Below, piece after piece: positions 37,917 through 50,900 of a stretch of 64,000 nucleotides of DNA. A model generated the notes under the pieces. It saw nothing but the letters and a program-made list of their open reading frames with translations. It had not been told where the DNA came from and did no database searches. Position 1 is the stretch's first letter. Each line of letters opens with the position of its first letter. Source of the DNA: Vanilla planifolia. Lineage: Eukaryota > Streptophyta > Magnoliopsida > Asparagales > Orchidaceae. The stretch is from contig JAIUJO010000072.1 of assembly GCA_023846275.1 (NCBI GenBank), forward strand, positions 1,819,599-1,883,598. Direction: 5' to 3'. A program made the translations under genes and the position numbers.

Positions 37917-39661
37917 TCCTCTCCAATTTGGAAATTGCTAAATATCATGAAGTTATGATGAAATCTATGATACTAGTCTAACAACCCTGAGCTTATGTGG
38001 TGAAGCTATACCTTAGTAATGCAAGTGTCGATGGACACAGGATGGCCTTGCCAACGTACCAAAACCATTGTTGTCTTTATTTTGTGTGAAAATTATTTGA
38101 TCATGAATGGTTTTCTTCATTTGATCTCCCAACTTACTATATGAGGCCAAATGGTTTTGGTGGAACAAGTTTACTCAACAAATTTTGTGTATGTTCAAAA
38201 GGCTCACTTTATAATGGTTGTGGTCCCTATAATATAAAAGATCACAAATATTAAAAGTACCTCGTATCAATAATCTTAAGATAAATCCAAAACATACATA
38301 TTAATACCTAATTATTTCACGATTAGAAACACCATGGACTTACAATTTCTTTATGGTTCCCTGTGGGATTCTCTCAGACCTATAAAGATCATCCAATAAT
38401 CACCCTTAATAAAATTCTCTAGGATGTCTATGAGCATCTAGTAATCATTTATATATTATATTATTTAATTCAATGTGTTCAGTAATACATTTATATAAAG
38501 ATGAATTATGATGAGCAAAAGAGACAGTTGACTCAAAAGTGTGGAACACATGAGATAATGGAATCAAATAAGCAAGACTCAAAGGATGATTTCCAAATAA
38601 AATTTCAGAAGGGCTTAAACCAATTATTCTTTTAAGAGAATTATTGTAATAAAATTTAAAACAAGGTAGAAAAAGATTCCAAGTTGAGAGATCATCCCCA
38701 ATTAAGCTATGAAGAAGATGGCTTATATTTGTTTTTACTAATTGTTTTGTTTGATTGATGATGATAAGTTCATAGGAGTTTAAGTTTTACTTGAACTAAT
38801 AGATTTCCTTGGTAATGTGGTAGTTAAGCGCCAGGAACTAGATTGATAAAATGTTAAATATTTGTTAAAGATAAGATTGTATTTTGGAAGTCATCAAGAA
38901 ATACTCTGTAATTTTTTAAAAAAATGTTGTTCTATAGGTGTTTGTGTGGGTATATAAATAACGGCTTCCTCAATTATTACAAGCCAAATAGTTTATCACG
39001 GGCCATACCCTCCTCAATCTCAACTAGTGAAATGATAATAAGTAATTTTCCTTCATCTTTTTCTTTTGGAGTATTTGGATTAGAAATTTTCGTTGTGAGA
39101 TGAAGCGTATGGAATCAACTTCTTTCAATCATATGCCAAAGTACACATATTAGCTTTTCCGTTTAAGGTATTTTTTTGTTATAAGATTGAGGTCTTCCTA
39201 AGATTAGGATAGTTATATTGGGATAAAATCACTTCATAATTTCTCAGAATAGTGACTAAACTTTGAAAGAACACAACTTTTATGTATATAAAAATTGAGA
39301 TTTTTTAATCCAAGATATAGTGTACTAGTGGAGATGGTTTGTGATTGTTAAAAACCTATTCTTTTAGTAGTATTCTATGCTATGAAATTGATACAACTAT
39401 TGATATCTATTGAAATCTTACAAAGTTGGCCTTTAATTCTAATGAAAAAACTAAAGATATTATTTCATTGCCACTCTTCAATGGTGCTAGTATAATCAAA
39501 ATGTATCTCACAACCACTATGGGTGGCCAAATATAGTAAAACACTTTTCCTAATATTTTTAATGTTTCTTCAACCTCATTATCAAGCTATATAACCTTTT
39601 CTTCCTCAACTTCATTGTTATTTCAACTTTTTCTTGTATGTCTATGTAAAGCCCTCTTAGA

Positions 39662-39703
39662 ACACTTGGCTACGACATGACCTCTCTTATGACAGCAGTA
39701 ACA
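39662..39703 (-). pseudogene. Gag zinc knuckle of Gypsy-1
   Basis: The translation CYCCHKRGHVVAKC fits the CX2CX4HX4C nucleic-acid-binding knuckle exactly, followed by basic residues. It marks the C-terminal nucleocapsid part of gag. The rest of the gag region lies at higher coordinates, as expected on the - strand. Confidence 0.88.
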
Positions 39704-40930
39704 CTCAACTCTAGAACTAGTACATGCTTTTGTTTGTGTGTTAGATTCCACTGGTTACTGGTGTGTGTAGAGGTACATAAGTTGCTTATAGTATAGTAGT
39801 AGCAATATTGGTAATTTTGGTATTATTATAAAGGTAGAAAGTGGTCCATGGAATCTCATTCTTATAGGAAATTTTTTTTCTAAATCTTTCTACATTAACA
39901 ACCACCTTATATGCTTTTTCTAAGCTAGGGTAACATTTTTCAAGTATAACTTAGCTTGAATAAATACTATAAGCCTACTCATAATCCACACAATACTACC
40001 CGATTCGACTCTTGTACTCTATATCTATGGATATAGTCCTCAACTTTACGAATGTATTCCTCAACAATCTTTGATCCTTTGGATAGAAATTTTCACTTAT
40101 CAAGAAGTTCACCTAAATAAGATGTGAATACTTGTTTAGCTCATAGGAAAATCTTGAGTTCTTCTTATGGTTTGGGTAATGCTTGATCTTTGATAAGATA
40201 TTTCTTTTCTCATGTGTGAAAAAAAAATCAAGCACGTGATGTTGAGCCAAATTTTTACAAATTGGTACTTTTGATGCTCACTAATGTAATTCCAATAAAA
40301 AGTATTCTCCATTCTCATTTCTCTATCTTGATATCTTATAATGTCTAAACTACCATAAATTGTAAGGCCTTCTATTTAACCATGTTAATCTTGTCACCAT
40401 TGTCCTTATTATATCTTCTATCATATGTATGTGGACTATCTTAATGCCTAAGTTGACATTGTAGAGGACATTTCCTCAACTTTAGAGTCACTTATCATTG
40501 TCGTATATGATCTATAGGTTTCATCTAATTTAGAACTTAACATTGTTCAAACAAGTCTATGGATGTTTCTAAGGTAGATATTAATTCATGTATCCAAAGA
40601 GTTAGTTCAATAATTATATGTTTTATTGCTAGGTCCTTTGTTTCCTGTGTTGGTTAAGAGTTAGATATGCCATATTATTTTTTAGACTAGTAATTATAAA
40701 CTTAGAGGTTGGAAATGAACTTTATAATTTGTGATAATAAAGAAAGACAAACAATTAGGTAAAAATGTAATAAAAAGAGTCCACATAAAAAAAATTTTAT
40801 GGCATCAAACTTAAAAATATATTTTTTTATTTGTATATTTTAATAACTTGTAAAAATTAAAAAAATGCATCAAATTAAAAGGTGATGTTTTAATAATACA
40901 ATTAAAAGCTTGCAAGTTCCTAAAGCTAAC

Positions 40931-40949
40931 CATGCTTTGATACCAAAGT
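40931..40949 (-). other. Primer-binding site of Gypsy-1 (initiator tRNA-Met type)
   Basis: On the - strand, just after the LTR end, the sequence reads tttggtatcaaagcatgg, close to TTGGTATCAGAGCC. It fixes the element's direction and the inner LTR border. Confidence 0.85.
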
Positions 40950-42399
40950 TGATGTAAGATGATATGTTTAAACCTATTTTAGCTCATAGAAAATTAAGAA
41001 GAGCTCAAGTTTTAGTAATATATTCACACAAGGGCCTACCAAATTATGTTATAAGTTTAAAATTAAAAGTCCTTGGATTACTATGCAAGTCAGACTTTCT
41101 TAGAAGCTGAGGACTAGTATTGATTGTTAACATAAGGGATCGCAACTTAAAAAAGAAAAGTGGTTTGAGCAATTCACACTTAATTACTTATATCATTAGT
41201 GAAGTGGTAAGGTACACAGACAAGTGTGATTCATAAAAGACCAAAAAAGAAATCTCATGGCCACATGCACTAATTAGAGAGTTGGATGTGTTGATTAAAT
41301 TTCTCAAAAGTAGAAATAAAGTGTTGAAGAACTTCCTTGATGATTTCATGATCTTGTGAATATTGGATAATGATATGAGATCTCCTTATTTTAGCCTTCT
41401 ACTTACCTTCCCAGAGCATTTCTAGAATCACATCGTTGAATTGTTTGCTCGCAACATTCTCACATCAAAAAGCTTGAAGATAATTGTTTGTTACTTTAAT
41501 AAAAATTTCATCCTATGCAACATGGTGAATATCCAAATTTATAGAGATCTCACGAGTATGATAGTAATTTGTTGGCCATGAAATGTCATAGTATATTATG
41601 GAATACTAAGTGGCACATTTGTTTATTCTGAAGGACAACTTAGAATTCCAAAAATCATCACAAATTACAAAATAAACAATTTTAATTCTATAAAAAATGA
41701 AGAAACTAACTGAAAATGCTATAAAATTAATTAAAAATAGTTACCAAATAGCCACATTCATTTTGGTTGTTGTAACACTGAATAGTGAGGTTGTGTGTTG
41801 TGTGATTGGCATTGTAGGAGTGTAGAGGAACATGACAATTTGGCTCTAGTTTTTGCTTAATGTAGTTGGAGCAAATTAGCACGAGTTAATTAGTTGGTGC
41901 ATGTTAATGAGTTTCGCATGTTTGAGGAATGGGTCTCCGTAGGTGGAGCTTAATACTAAGCTCAAAGAGTCAAATGGCTTCATAAAGCATGGTTTGTGAC
42001 TACATTGACAATAACGACAAGTAGTGAATGAAGATAGAAATATCTAAGGCTCAATTTCAAACTTTTTTGAGGGAATCATAATCTTCATCAACCAAGATTA
42101 TGGAATGACAAAAGTGATGTATTGTACTAAATATAAAGCCAACAATATCTAAAATATTACTAATTAGTCTTCAAAGAAAATAAACTAGAGTGTAAATGCA
42201 AATAATTTGATGAATTCATGAAAGGTAAACTAAAATTTTCAATAAAAATGGGTTAGTTATAATTGAACCCCCAAATGACAATGATAAAGGAGATTAATGA
42301 GAAGTATTTAAGATAATCATATCATGAAATTAGGTCTGAATAGGACTAGCATGCTTCCAAGTGAAAGCTTTGAATGATACTTAAGATGCTATTATGTCA
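40950..42399 (-). repeat. 5' LTR of Gypsy-1
   Basis: About 1.45 kb with TG...CA ends on the + strand (tgatgtaagatg at the left, attatgtca at the right). It is related to the LTRs of Gypsy-2. Confidence 0.9.
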
Positions 42400-42404
42400 A
42401 CCTA
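42400..42404. repeat. Target-site duplication ACCTA (right of Gypsy-1)
   Basis: Identical to 36,429-36,433. It directly follows the terminal CA of the LTR. Confidence 0.85.
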
Positions 42405-44700
42405 GTAAGCCAGGGTTTGATTAAAACTAGTGCATCATTTTGGCAAACCCATATTCTTTTTGTCAGATAGATTAGAGTAGGTTTATATGTGTTTAACACC
42501 ATGAAAGGAGTAAGGTAATAAAAAGTGTTCTCACTATGCCATATTAATTATTTCCTTGATTAGATATAACAAATGTTGACTTTCTCTAAAATTGATCTTC
42601 AACTAAGGAATCATTAGTTTAGGATTTGATAGAAGGACATTCTAAAATGATTATTGAAAGCTTGTTATGGGCATTCTGGTTCACTCTCTTACCATTTGGG
42701 TTATCAATCTTGTTATAATGTTTGAGGTTCTTATGACTAGCATGTTTCACCCAAACAAAGACCATTTTGTAATAATGCTCATATATAGTGTATTGGCATA
42801 TTTTAAGAGTAAGGAACAATATGTTAAACACCAATAAATTTTATTGAAATTTCTTAAGGCCAAGCAACTCTATGCTAAAATTTTAAAGCACTCCTTTTGG
42901 CTAAATGTAGTGGCATTACGGGACATATTATTAGTGCTAATGTAGTTTCATTGGATCCCAATAAAGCATGAGCTATTATTAAATGGAAAAGTCCTATTAC
43001 CATATTTAAGATGCATACTTTCTTATGCCTTAAGAGACATTATTGTAAGTTTGTGACAAATTTGTCAAAAATTTAAGCACCCTTTACTAAGCAAGCATGA
43101 AAAGGGATATCTTTATTGTGGTCAAAATTGTATGAGTAGAGCTTCACTTTATTAAAAAGTAAACTTAGTTCGACAATAGAGTGAAAGTTTCCAAGATTGG
43201 GTTAGCCCTACAAAGTCTTCATTGATTCATCACATATATGATTACGGGCTATGCTTATGTAGGATTGTTAGCGTCCTGCATATGCATCTAAGCTATAACA
43301 CTATCATTAATGCAACTAATTAACTGATGTTCTGTACTTAACTAATATGGTATTCTCTGCTAAAATATAGTAGCATTACTTGTATGGAGTATAAATTAAG
43401 ACATTTACCAACTATAAAATTCACACACACACACACACACACATACACACATATATACTCAAGTGGTGCTTAACATAATGTATTGATGATGGTTAGAACA
43501 AATTAAAAAATATGACTTTGATATAAATTGCTACATCAGTAGAACCAATTTAGATGCTTTTGCCTCTAATAAGGGCTTGATTATATAATCTATGCTTATG
43601 AGTAGATCATAAAGAGTGTTTTGATTGATTTGAATGTGACATTGAATTAATTGGTACTATAATTTTTAATAGATTAAAATAATGCAAATATTTTCCATGC
43701 TAATTAGTTGGATGTACTAAAGAGAGCACAATATAAGGATCTATAGAATTAGGATGTTATCACCTAGTTATAGTCTAGTGAGTGTCCAAATTTTTATTTC
43801 ATGTAATGTTTTAGTCAAATCATGCATGATGGTGTATCCCTTGTCCATAGTAGATTAGGGAAAGTATTCTTGAAGAGGCTCATAATTACAAGGTCAGTTA
43901 TCATCAAGGGAAAAAAAAGATGTGAAGAAATCTCAAAATCGATTTCTATTATAGATGTTTAAAGAATAATGTGGATTAATATATTCAAGAAAACTTAATT
44001 TGCAAAAAGTTAAGGTTAAGCATTAGATGCCCAATGTTATACTCTAGAATTTACAGTAATAAATGTAGAAATGGGATGATGTTCCCAAGGAGTTTGACCC
44101 AATTTACTAATGAAGAGATATGGTAATGAGTTATTTAGGGTGATAGTGAACTGATTGGCTAAATAAGCTCCCATCATAGTTTTGAGGATGATAGATTCAA
44201 TACCAATGTTGATAGAATTAAATGTTTTGGAGATTATGGTATCATGGATTACCCAGAGCTATTATTTTTTATGGAAACATGAAATTAATTAACTTCCAAG
44301 TTTTGGAGTGATATGCATCATGCTTTTGGCAGTACTCCGACATTCAACGCAATATATCATTCTCAAACTATTAGAAATTAGAATGGGATACTTTTACCTT
44401 AGAAGACCTCTCCATGCTCTATGTTTATTCTTACTCATACAATTTTAAGTAGTTAACATTGTTAGAGTTTGCGTATAAATAAATCAAGCTATCAGTTGGC
44501 CATTAGAATGGCACTATTTGAAGCCCTTTATTTTTAGCACTTTAGATCTCCTTTCTGCTTATATGACGGTGAGTCTTTTAAAACATTTGGACTTTCGATT
44601 ATAGAGGAGACTATAAAGGAGGTATGCAGCTCACATGAGATATTTCAAGTATATACTTTGTCATATCATCTATAAGAGGGCTAAATGTTAAGAAATAGAT
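42405..44700 (+). mobile_element. Ty3/gypsy fossil Gypsy-0, right part (RT, integrase)
   Basis: This continues the RT of Gypsy-0 after the nested element. Visible motifs are a GLIKTSASFW block near 42,420, TFSKIDLQLRN near 42,575-42,605 (family FSKIDLRSGYHQ), HPNKDHFVIMLIYSVLAYFKSKEQYVKH near 42,755-42,835 and AIIKWKSPITIFKMHTFL near 42,970-43,025. The integrase zinc-binding region is near 43,870-44,000 (EEAHNYKVSYHQGK) and its core near 44,290-44,380 (LTSKFWSDMHHAFGSTPTF). A RMALFEALYF block follows near 44,500. The order matches the chromoviral type. The 3' LTR was not resolved. Many breaks are present. Confidence 0.85.
43422..43459. repeat. (CA)n microsatellite
   Basis: About 14 CA units interrupted by two CATA steps, running into ATATATA. 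It lies inside Gypsy-0 between RT and integrase, so it arose after the element inserted. Confidence 0.95.
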
Positions 44701-47330
44701 ATGTCTAGCTAAAATAGCAAGAAAAATAGCAAGTAGTAATAGTTTACAAATGATCACGAAATTCATGTAATTAGGAAAAAACACTTTTTCATGTTAAGCA
44801 AATCCCCTAATTTAAGGATGCTTAACAGAGCTTATTTAATGCACTAAAATCTGGGGTTATTACCTTTTAGGCCAATTTAGCCACAAGAACTTGCAAAGAG
44901 CTAACCAAGTGAAATTAGGGTAGGAAAAAGTTCTAATTGTTAGTAAGAATTGGTAAGAAGAACAAATAGTTTGAAGGAAGAAAAATCTAACCAAAGTAGA
45001 AGTCCTATATTCATATTACAACTGAAGAAGACTCTTCATATTATAGAGTAAATGTAGGTTTGATCTAATGAAAAGAAAAAGTATTATGTCTCTACATTTT
45101 TTTATGATAACAATGGAAGGCAAATATGAAATATATTAGCTAATCTACACTAATTGAAATTCACTGTAAGGGAATGAATTTGTAGTACTAATGACTTTAG
45201 GAATTTTTATTACACATGTAATGGATTTCATTTATTTATATGCTTGTGAAATATTATAAAAACATGTCATGTAAAATATTTACAAAAGAGTTATTGAAGA
45301 ATGTGAAATGGATTATCGTGATCACAATTTACTAATGTTGAAAAGCTTTGTTGAGGTATTTGTAAATTTAAAAGTTGAAATTAAAACAATTTTAATTAGT
45401 GTTATTTGAGGCATGTGTTATATAGTCCTAGTGAACTATATGAATGTTGTATTTATAACTCATTATTGGTGCATTCCTATGAAACATTGCTATGATTCAT
45501 CATTTTCCATTATTTTAGACTTTTGATAGAAGTACTTCTTTGCATGCTGAAATATGTCATTGTCCTTATCAAATCTTTCTTCTTTTGAGTCATATTAAGT
45601 TTCAAGATAGATCAAAGGTGCAAAAAATTGCTTATAATTTCCTTTCTTTTGTATGATTTTACCTCTAAGAAAGTGTTTAGTTAAGACCTAAAGGGCTGGG
45701 TATTTTACCTCCTAAAAATGTATTTTGCTTGGAGTGTTGGTGAGGATAGAATTTACTTCCTCCCGATCAAAACTTAAACTCTTAAAAAATGGCCAAATTG
45801 AAGGTTCATTAAAAAGAACATTGCAAAATGGTTTTAAATGACATTTGTTATCTCAAAGTAGGTTTTATATAAACAAGTTTTTGTACAAGTAAAGTCTTCA
45901 ATAATGTCTAAGTTGTAGTAGAAGTGTTTAATCATTTATTTATTAAAAGATTTCAAACTTATCAGGCTTCTTATAGAATAATTCCTAAAAGGTATAATAG
46001 GTTAAGGTCATTTGTTTTTACTTCTATTCCATTGTGTTAAGAGCAAGAACATTGTGATCGTAGTCCATGGCAATTTCACATTCTTCTATTCATTCATCAA
46101 AATAGATTATCAATGAACTCTTAACTAGATGATTCTTGGGGTCTCTTAAAGTTAAGCTTCATAATTCTTTGACACTTAATCATGTTCAACTCTAAATATA
46201 ACTCCAAAGGTGTAGCCACACATACACAAAAAATAAAAACAATACATAGACAACACTTTAAATGTAATATTTCTTATCTCTCTGTGATCTTGACAAAAAT
46301 AAATGATGTGTGAAAGTTTCCCAAAAAAAGTGATTTAGGGAAATATGAAGCACTTTTCTGTTAGGTACAATTAGACATTGACTTTTGCTATAGGTTTCTT
46401 AAAAGTGGCGATACAATGGATCATTTTGATATCACCATGTAATGATTTACATTCCAGTTTAAAAATTCTTATGATTTGTTGGGTGAAATTCTCTACTCCA
46501 TTGTAATATATACACATTTAAAGCATACCTACACAAATGATCAAATAATACAAGAATGATTTAAAAATAAGACACCAAGGTATGAATGAAAGTTTCATTT
46601 ATGAAATCATTGTCCATGGATAATTAGTGGACTATAGACATATAAATGATATTTAACTTATCAACTACTCCAAAATTATTATTGTATAACTATGATTCCT
46701 TGTTTGAATCAATACAATCATCTTCTAGTGTTGGTACCTAATAACATTTATTATACTATATAGATATTAATTTCTAAAAATACTGACAAAATATCAACAC
46801 TAAATTTTCATAAATACAATTTATTTCATTTGTGATACTATTGCACAAGTTTAACTCAAGTTTTACTTAAATGGTTTCTAGGTGGAAAGGTGCATATGTA
46901 CCAGATGAGCTAATCATGTATGTATGAATTGCATAAAAAATTAATCATAGAGTAAAGTGTCGTATTGATAAAATTGGGGTTTCATAATATTATAATTGCT
47001 TATGTTTTACATTTCATATGTTGTTTTACACATTCAACCAACTTCATAAGTAGAGGATGTGCAAGCACATCATTATTTTAACGTACTTGAAATATAATAT
47101 TCCAAATTATTCTCAATCTACAAAATAATTGTGATTCAAAAGTTTTACATAATTTGAGCATTGCTCATAAAATTTATCACAAAAGCTTTTTAATTGCTTC
47201 TTTATAAATCCAAGTAAAATATTTTCAACATATGGAAAACTTCATATCAAAGTAGTCCATTTATTTACCTTATCCCTCAAAACTTATGTTATAATAACAT
47301 TGTAATAGTGACTAATTTCTCAAAATGAAA
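44701..47330. other. Unresolved A+T-rich DNA between Gypsy-0 and Gypsy-2
   Basis: It should include the 3' LTR of Gypsy-0 and flanking DNA. I could not match any stretch to 33,261-34,640 by eye. No gene is recognisable. Confidence 0.4.
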
Positions 47331-47960
47331 GCTGGAGTGACAATTAATTTCTTTAAAATCTGAAGTGAAGGTTTTAAGTACTTTCCTAGTGATTTGTTGC
47401 ACTAGTGGATATTAGATAATAGGTCAAGATCTTCCCATTCTAGCCACTCCGTTGCCTTCTTACAGTACCTCTAGAATCACCTTGTCCGATTGATCTCACA
47501 TGACATGCCATAACAAATAAACTTGTTGATAACACTTCCTTATTTAATTCAAATTTCGTTCTTAAGAAAATGATGAACATTCTTATTTATAAAGGCATTA
47601 GAGGAATAATGGTAATTTTCTAACCTTGAAATATTGAAGGACTCCTTGGATTATTAAGGCCCAAATTTTTGAAATGTAAAGACATTTTAAGAATACTAAA
47701 ATGCACAACAAATTATGAGAGAAAGGTATTAAATTCTACCAAAACAATGTCTCGTAAAACGAGAAAGTTAAATGAAATAAGAAATTCTAAAATATCTTGT
47801 GTCTTAGGTGATGGTTTAATGAGTGACCAAGCACTTGGTAGATTATTAATGTGATGCTGGTAGAGAAGCATGATGACACCTCAACTTTAGCTTGAGGGTC
47901 AATGCACATCAAGTTGATTGGCAAGGTTTGATTGGTCTATGAGTGTTGAGTCGGTTGCAT
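47331..47960 (-). repeat. Partial 3' LTR of Gypsy-2
   Basis: It matches the middle of the Gypsy-1 LTR: ggatattagataataggtca here against aatattagataatggatcaa at about 36,838. Only about half the length of the other LTRs is recognisable. Confidence 0.7.
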
Positions 47961-50028
47961 ATATACAACTGTGGGGTTATCTTAACAATTGAAATGACTA
48001 AATGTTAGGAGGTGGGATGGCCACACAAATATGCCGTAATCTCTGTTATTCTTGATCAAAATCTATTTGACCATCTTAGATTTGTTCCAATTGTTCTCAC
48101 AACTCACTAGATGGTGCAAAAGATACTAGTAAGATAATTTTGTTCGATAATGGTAGTGAAGGCTCAAGAGACTTACTAGGTGTTAGATATGGTTGCCTAT
48201 TAAGTACAAGATGCTAAATATTTATGGTGGTGTTAATTCAACAATATTTAAGTAAATGTAAAACATATGTGTTGATACCTTGATTCTTCATCATTTTAAA
48301 TTGTCCTGCATTATGGGCATCCTATATCTTGAAGGTTGTCAATAGGAACCTCTCATACTTAACATGGACTGTCACAAAAATGTGCTCGAGAAATTCTTAT
48401 AGCAATCTATGACCATTTTCTAACCATTTATATATTTTATTGTTTACATTAATTTATTAAGTAATATGTTTTTGTAATGATGAGCTGTGATGAGTAAATG
48501 ACACTATAAACTAAAAAGTGTAGAAATCATATGATAAGGGGATTAAATTAACATGACTTCAAGGATGATTTTTTAAGTAAATGTCATAAGGGCTCAAAAT
48601 AACTTTTTAATTAAAAGAATTTTTCTAAGAAAATTCATTTGCAGCAATTGAAGGCACCAATTTCAAATATGTTCCCATATTTGGCTATGAAGAAGGATGC
48701 TGAAGCATCAAATGACAACTTTTGTTTGTCCATCAGTTAACGGATGATTGATGAAAACTTTAATTTCATTCCCACTAAGTGATAAAATATTTTTAGGAGT
48801 AGCTAGTAAATTTGACATCACAATTTGACACAATTATTCATGGTGAACCATATAACTTTAGAACGTCTGCAAGTAATAACTTTGTGATATGGAATGCACC
48901 AGATGTCTTATGGTAGTTTTTGAAATCAACCATTTTGGAAATGCTATCAACAACTACAATTTGATAACCAAGCTTTCTAATGGTTTTTGGCAATCCAAAA
49001 TACAAGGTCCATAAATGTTCCTGTGGAGATTTTGTTATAGGACAAATGTTGTATTTGCTCCTTAGCGATAATTTACTGATTTAACTATCGCACCAGTTTT
49101 ATGATGTGTAATTATCAATGTAATGTTTGTGGTAATGTTTTGTAATAAAATTATTCAGCCAGGTCTGCTATGGTTTTGTATCAATCAAATTGTCCAACGA
49201 GAACTACATGTATTTCTTAGAAAAGAAAATCCATAAAAGATGTATGCATATTGTAATGTCTTGACATCATGATAGATATTATCAAGGTCAAGAAAATCAC
49301 TATAGAAATTCTTGATGCACTTGAATCAAGGAAAATGTACAATCACTAATTATAATAAACAAACATATTGACTTGATGCATCAAGTACTTTACTCCCCAG
49401 CCCTGGCTTATTCCTTGAATGGTAAACTAATGTAAATATTTTAAGCATTTAGCATGTTGTTGACATAAACTCCTTTATGAATTTAAATACATAAATGTTC
49501 ATGGTTAGATTAAGAAATAAATTCTTTGCATAATAGATATTCCTCAAATGTCTTAATAATTACACTGTTGTATAAAGTTATTTTTCATAGCTTGAGTATT
49601 TCTTTGCTGCTTCATTTTTCTTTTCATTTAAAAATCAAACAAGATGACCGCTTGACTTAGAAAACCATTAATGCCTACACCTAAAACATGACAAGTGACT
49701 TCAAAGCTGGTTGACAAGTCTCATAACCTAAGGATGGTGCCTTTTAAGGTTTCTTATAATCTAGTAACAGCTACTTATATTATTTTCTTTTATCTTCTTA
49801 GGGTTAGTGGTTAGTCAATCTTTTGAAATCAGAAAACTTAGGAATGACACTCCTTCAAATAAAAATGTACAATTCTTAAGGCTAACAAATAAATGTTGTT
49901 CACATAATGTGGTGCTTACAAATCCTAGATGTCTTAAATATTCAGATGAGATTTGATTGTAACGAATATTTCATAAAAAATATAACTACAAAATTAATTA
50001 GATATAGCCTCAAAACGAGAGTCATAAG

Positions 50029-50220
50029 TTACAAAAATGAATAACATAAGTAACAATTCATATAGTCCTTTTCTTCTAAAAATAGCCTTCTATTGGTCAC
50101 TAGGTGGATTCTACCATGATGGTATCCACTTTTTAGATTTATTTTAGAATATCCTATTGCTGTTATCATTTTATCTAACAAGTTATTGAACCAAAGAATT
50201 ATAAACCTATAGTCAATCAT
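50029..50220 (-). pseudogene. Reverse transcriptase segment of Gypsy-2
   Basis: The translated stretch contains NNLLDKMITAIGYSKINL then KSGYHHGRIHL, a good match to the Ty3/gypsy RT block (I.DLLDKL.GA.YFSKIDLKSGYHQIRI). A valine/methionine-rich lead-in corresponds to the MCVDYRALN region. It supports the superfamily call. Confidence 0.9.
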
Positions 50221-50900
50221 TTTTTGCTATTAGCATAACAATCTATGAACAAGCACCAAGTTATAACTTTTTTGGTGCAAAAAAGTTGGGAGAATACATG
50301 GATTAAAATATTCCTTAATAAATCCATCTAGAATGAGCTCATATATTTGTTAAGTACATTCTTTTAAGTAAATGTATTTAATTGATAATATGTTTAATGT
50401 TGCAATGATGCACAAGGAACTTGATCTATAAGTTTGAATAGCTCTTAGTAGTGGTAGTGTGTCTAGCCACTCATTGAAAACACAATCAAAATTTCTTCCA
50501 AGAAAGATTGAACAATGTGTGGTCACAGTCATATACTAAGTGCCACAAACAAGAAAGCATCACCACTAGTTATATCTCTTTGAATGTCAGCCAATGAAAT
50601 GATATTAAGTGATTTTCCTTTTCGTTTGTCTTTTTCTTTTTGAGTATTTGTGTGAGAAATTTTAGTAGGAGGTGAAGGGTATGACGTGATCTTTTTTTCA
50701 TCATATACAAAAGTATACATTAGATCTTCCACTATGACTATCTTTCCCTTATACCTTTTTTTTTATTCATTTTCTGTGTTTTTTCTTTTTTTAGTAACTT
50801 CCAACAGTTGGACAATAGATTCACAAAATTCAATGATGCTTGCTTAATAATAAACAAAGCATCATGCAAGTTCCTTAAGGTAACTATGCCAATACGAAGT

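Larger units (their letters stand above)
36434..42399 (-). mobile_element. Ty3/gypsy fossil Gypsy-1, nested in Gypsy-0
   Basis: A - strand LTR retrotransposon of about 6.0 kb with two LTRs (36,434-37,916 and 40,950-42,399) and a 5-bp target duplication. From 5' to 3' the visible parts are the 5' LTR, a primer-binding site, a gag region at about 40,400-39,700, a gag zinc knuckle (39,703-39,662), a region shared with Gypsy-2 at about 39,200-39,000, an integrase and C-terminal region at about 38,800-38,300, a purine-rich tract next to the 3' LTR, and the 3' LTR. I do not see reverse transcriptase. The LTRs differ by perhaps a quarter to a third by eye, so it is very old. It carries many breaks. 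The clade within Ty3/gypsy is not settled. Confidence 0.9.

Noticed and set aside
45600-46250. Possible copia reverse transcriptase fragment on the - strand
   Set aside because: Only vague resemblance; no catalytic or conserved block could be read.
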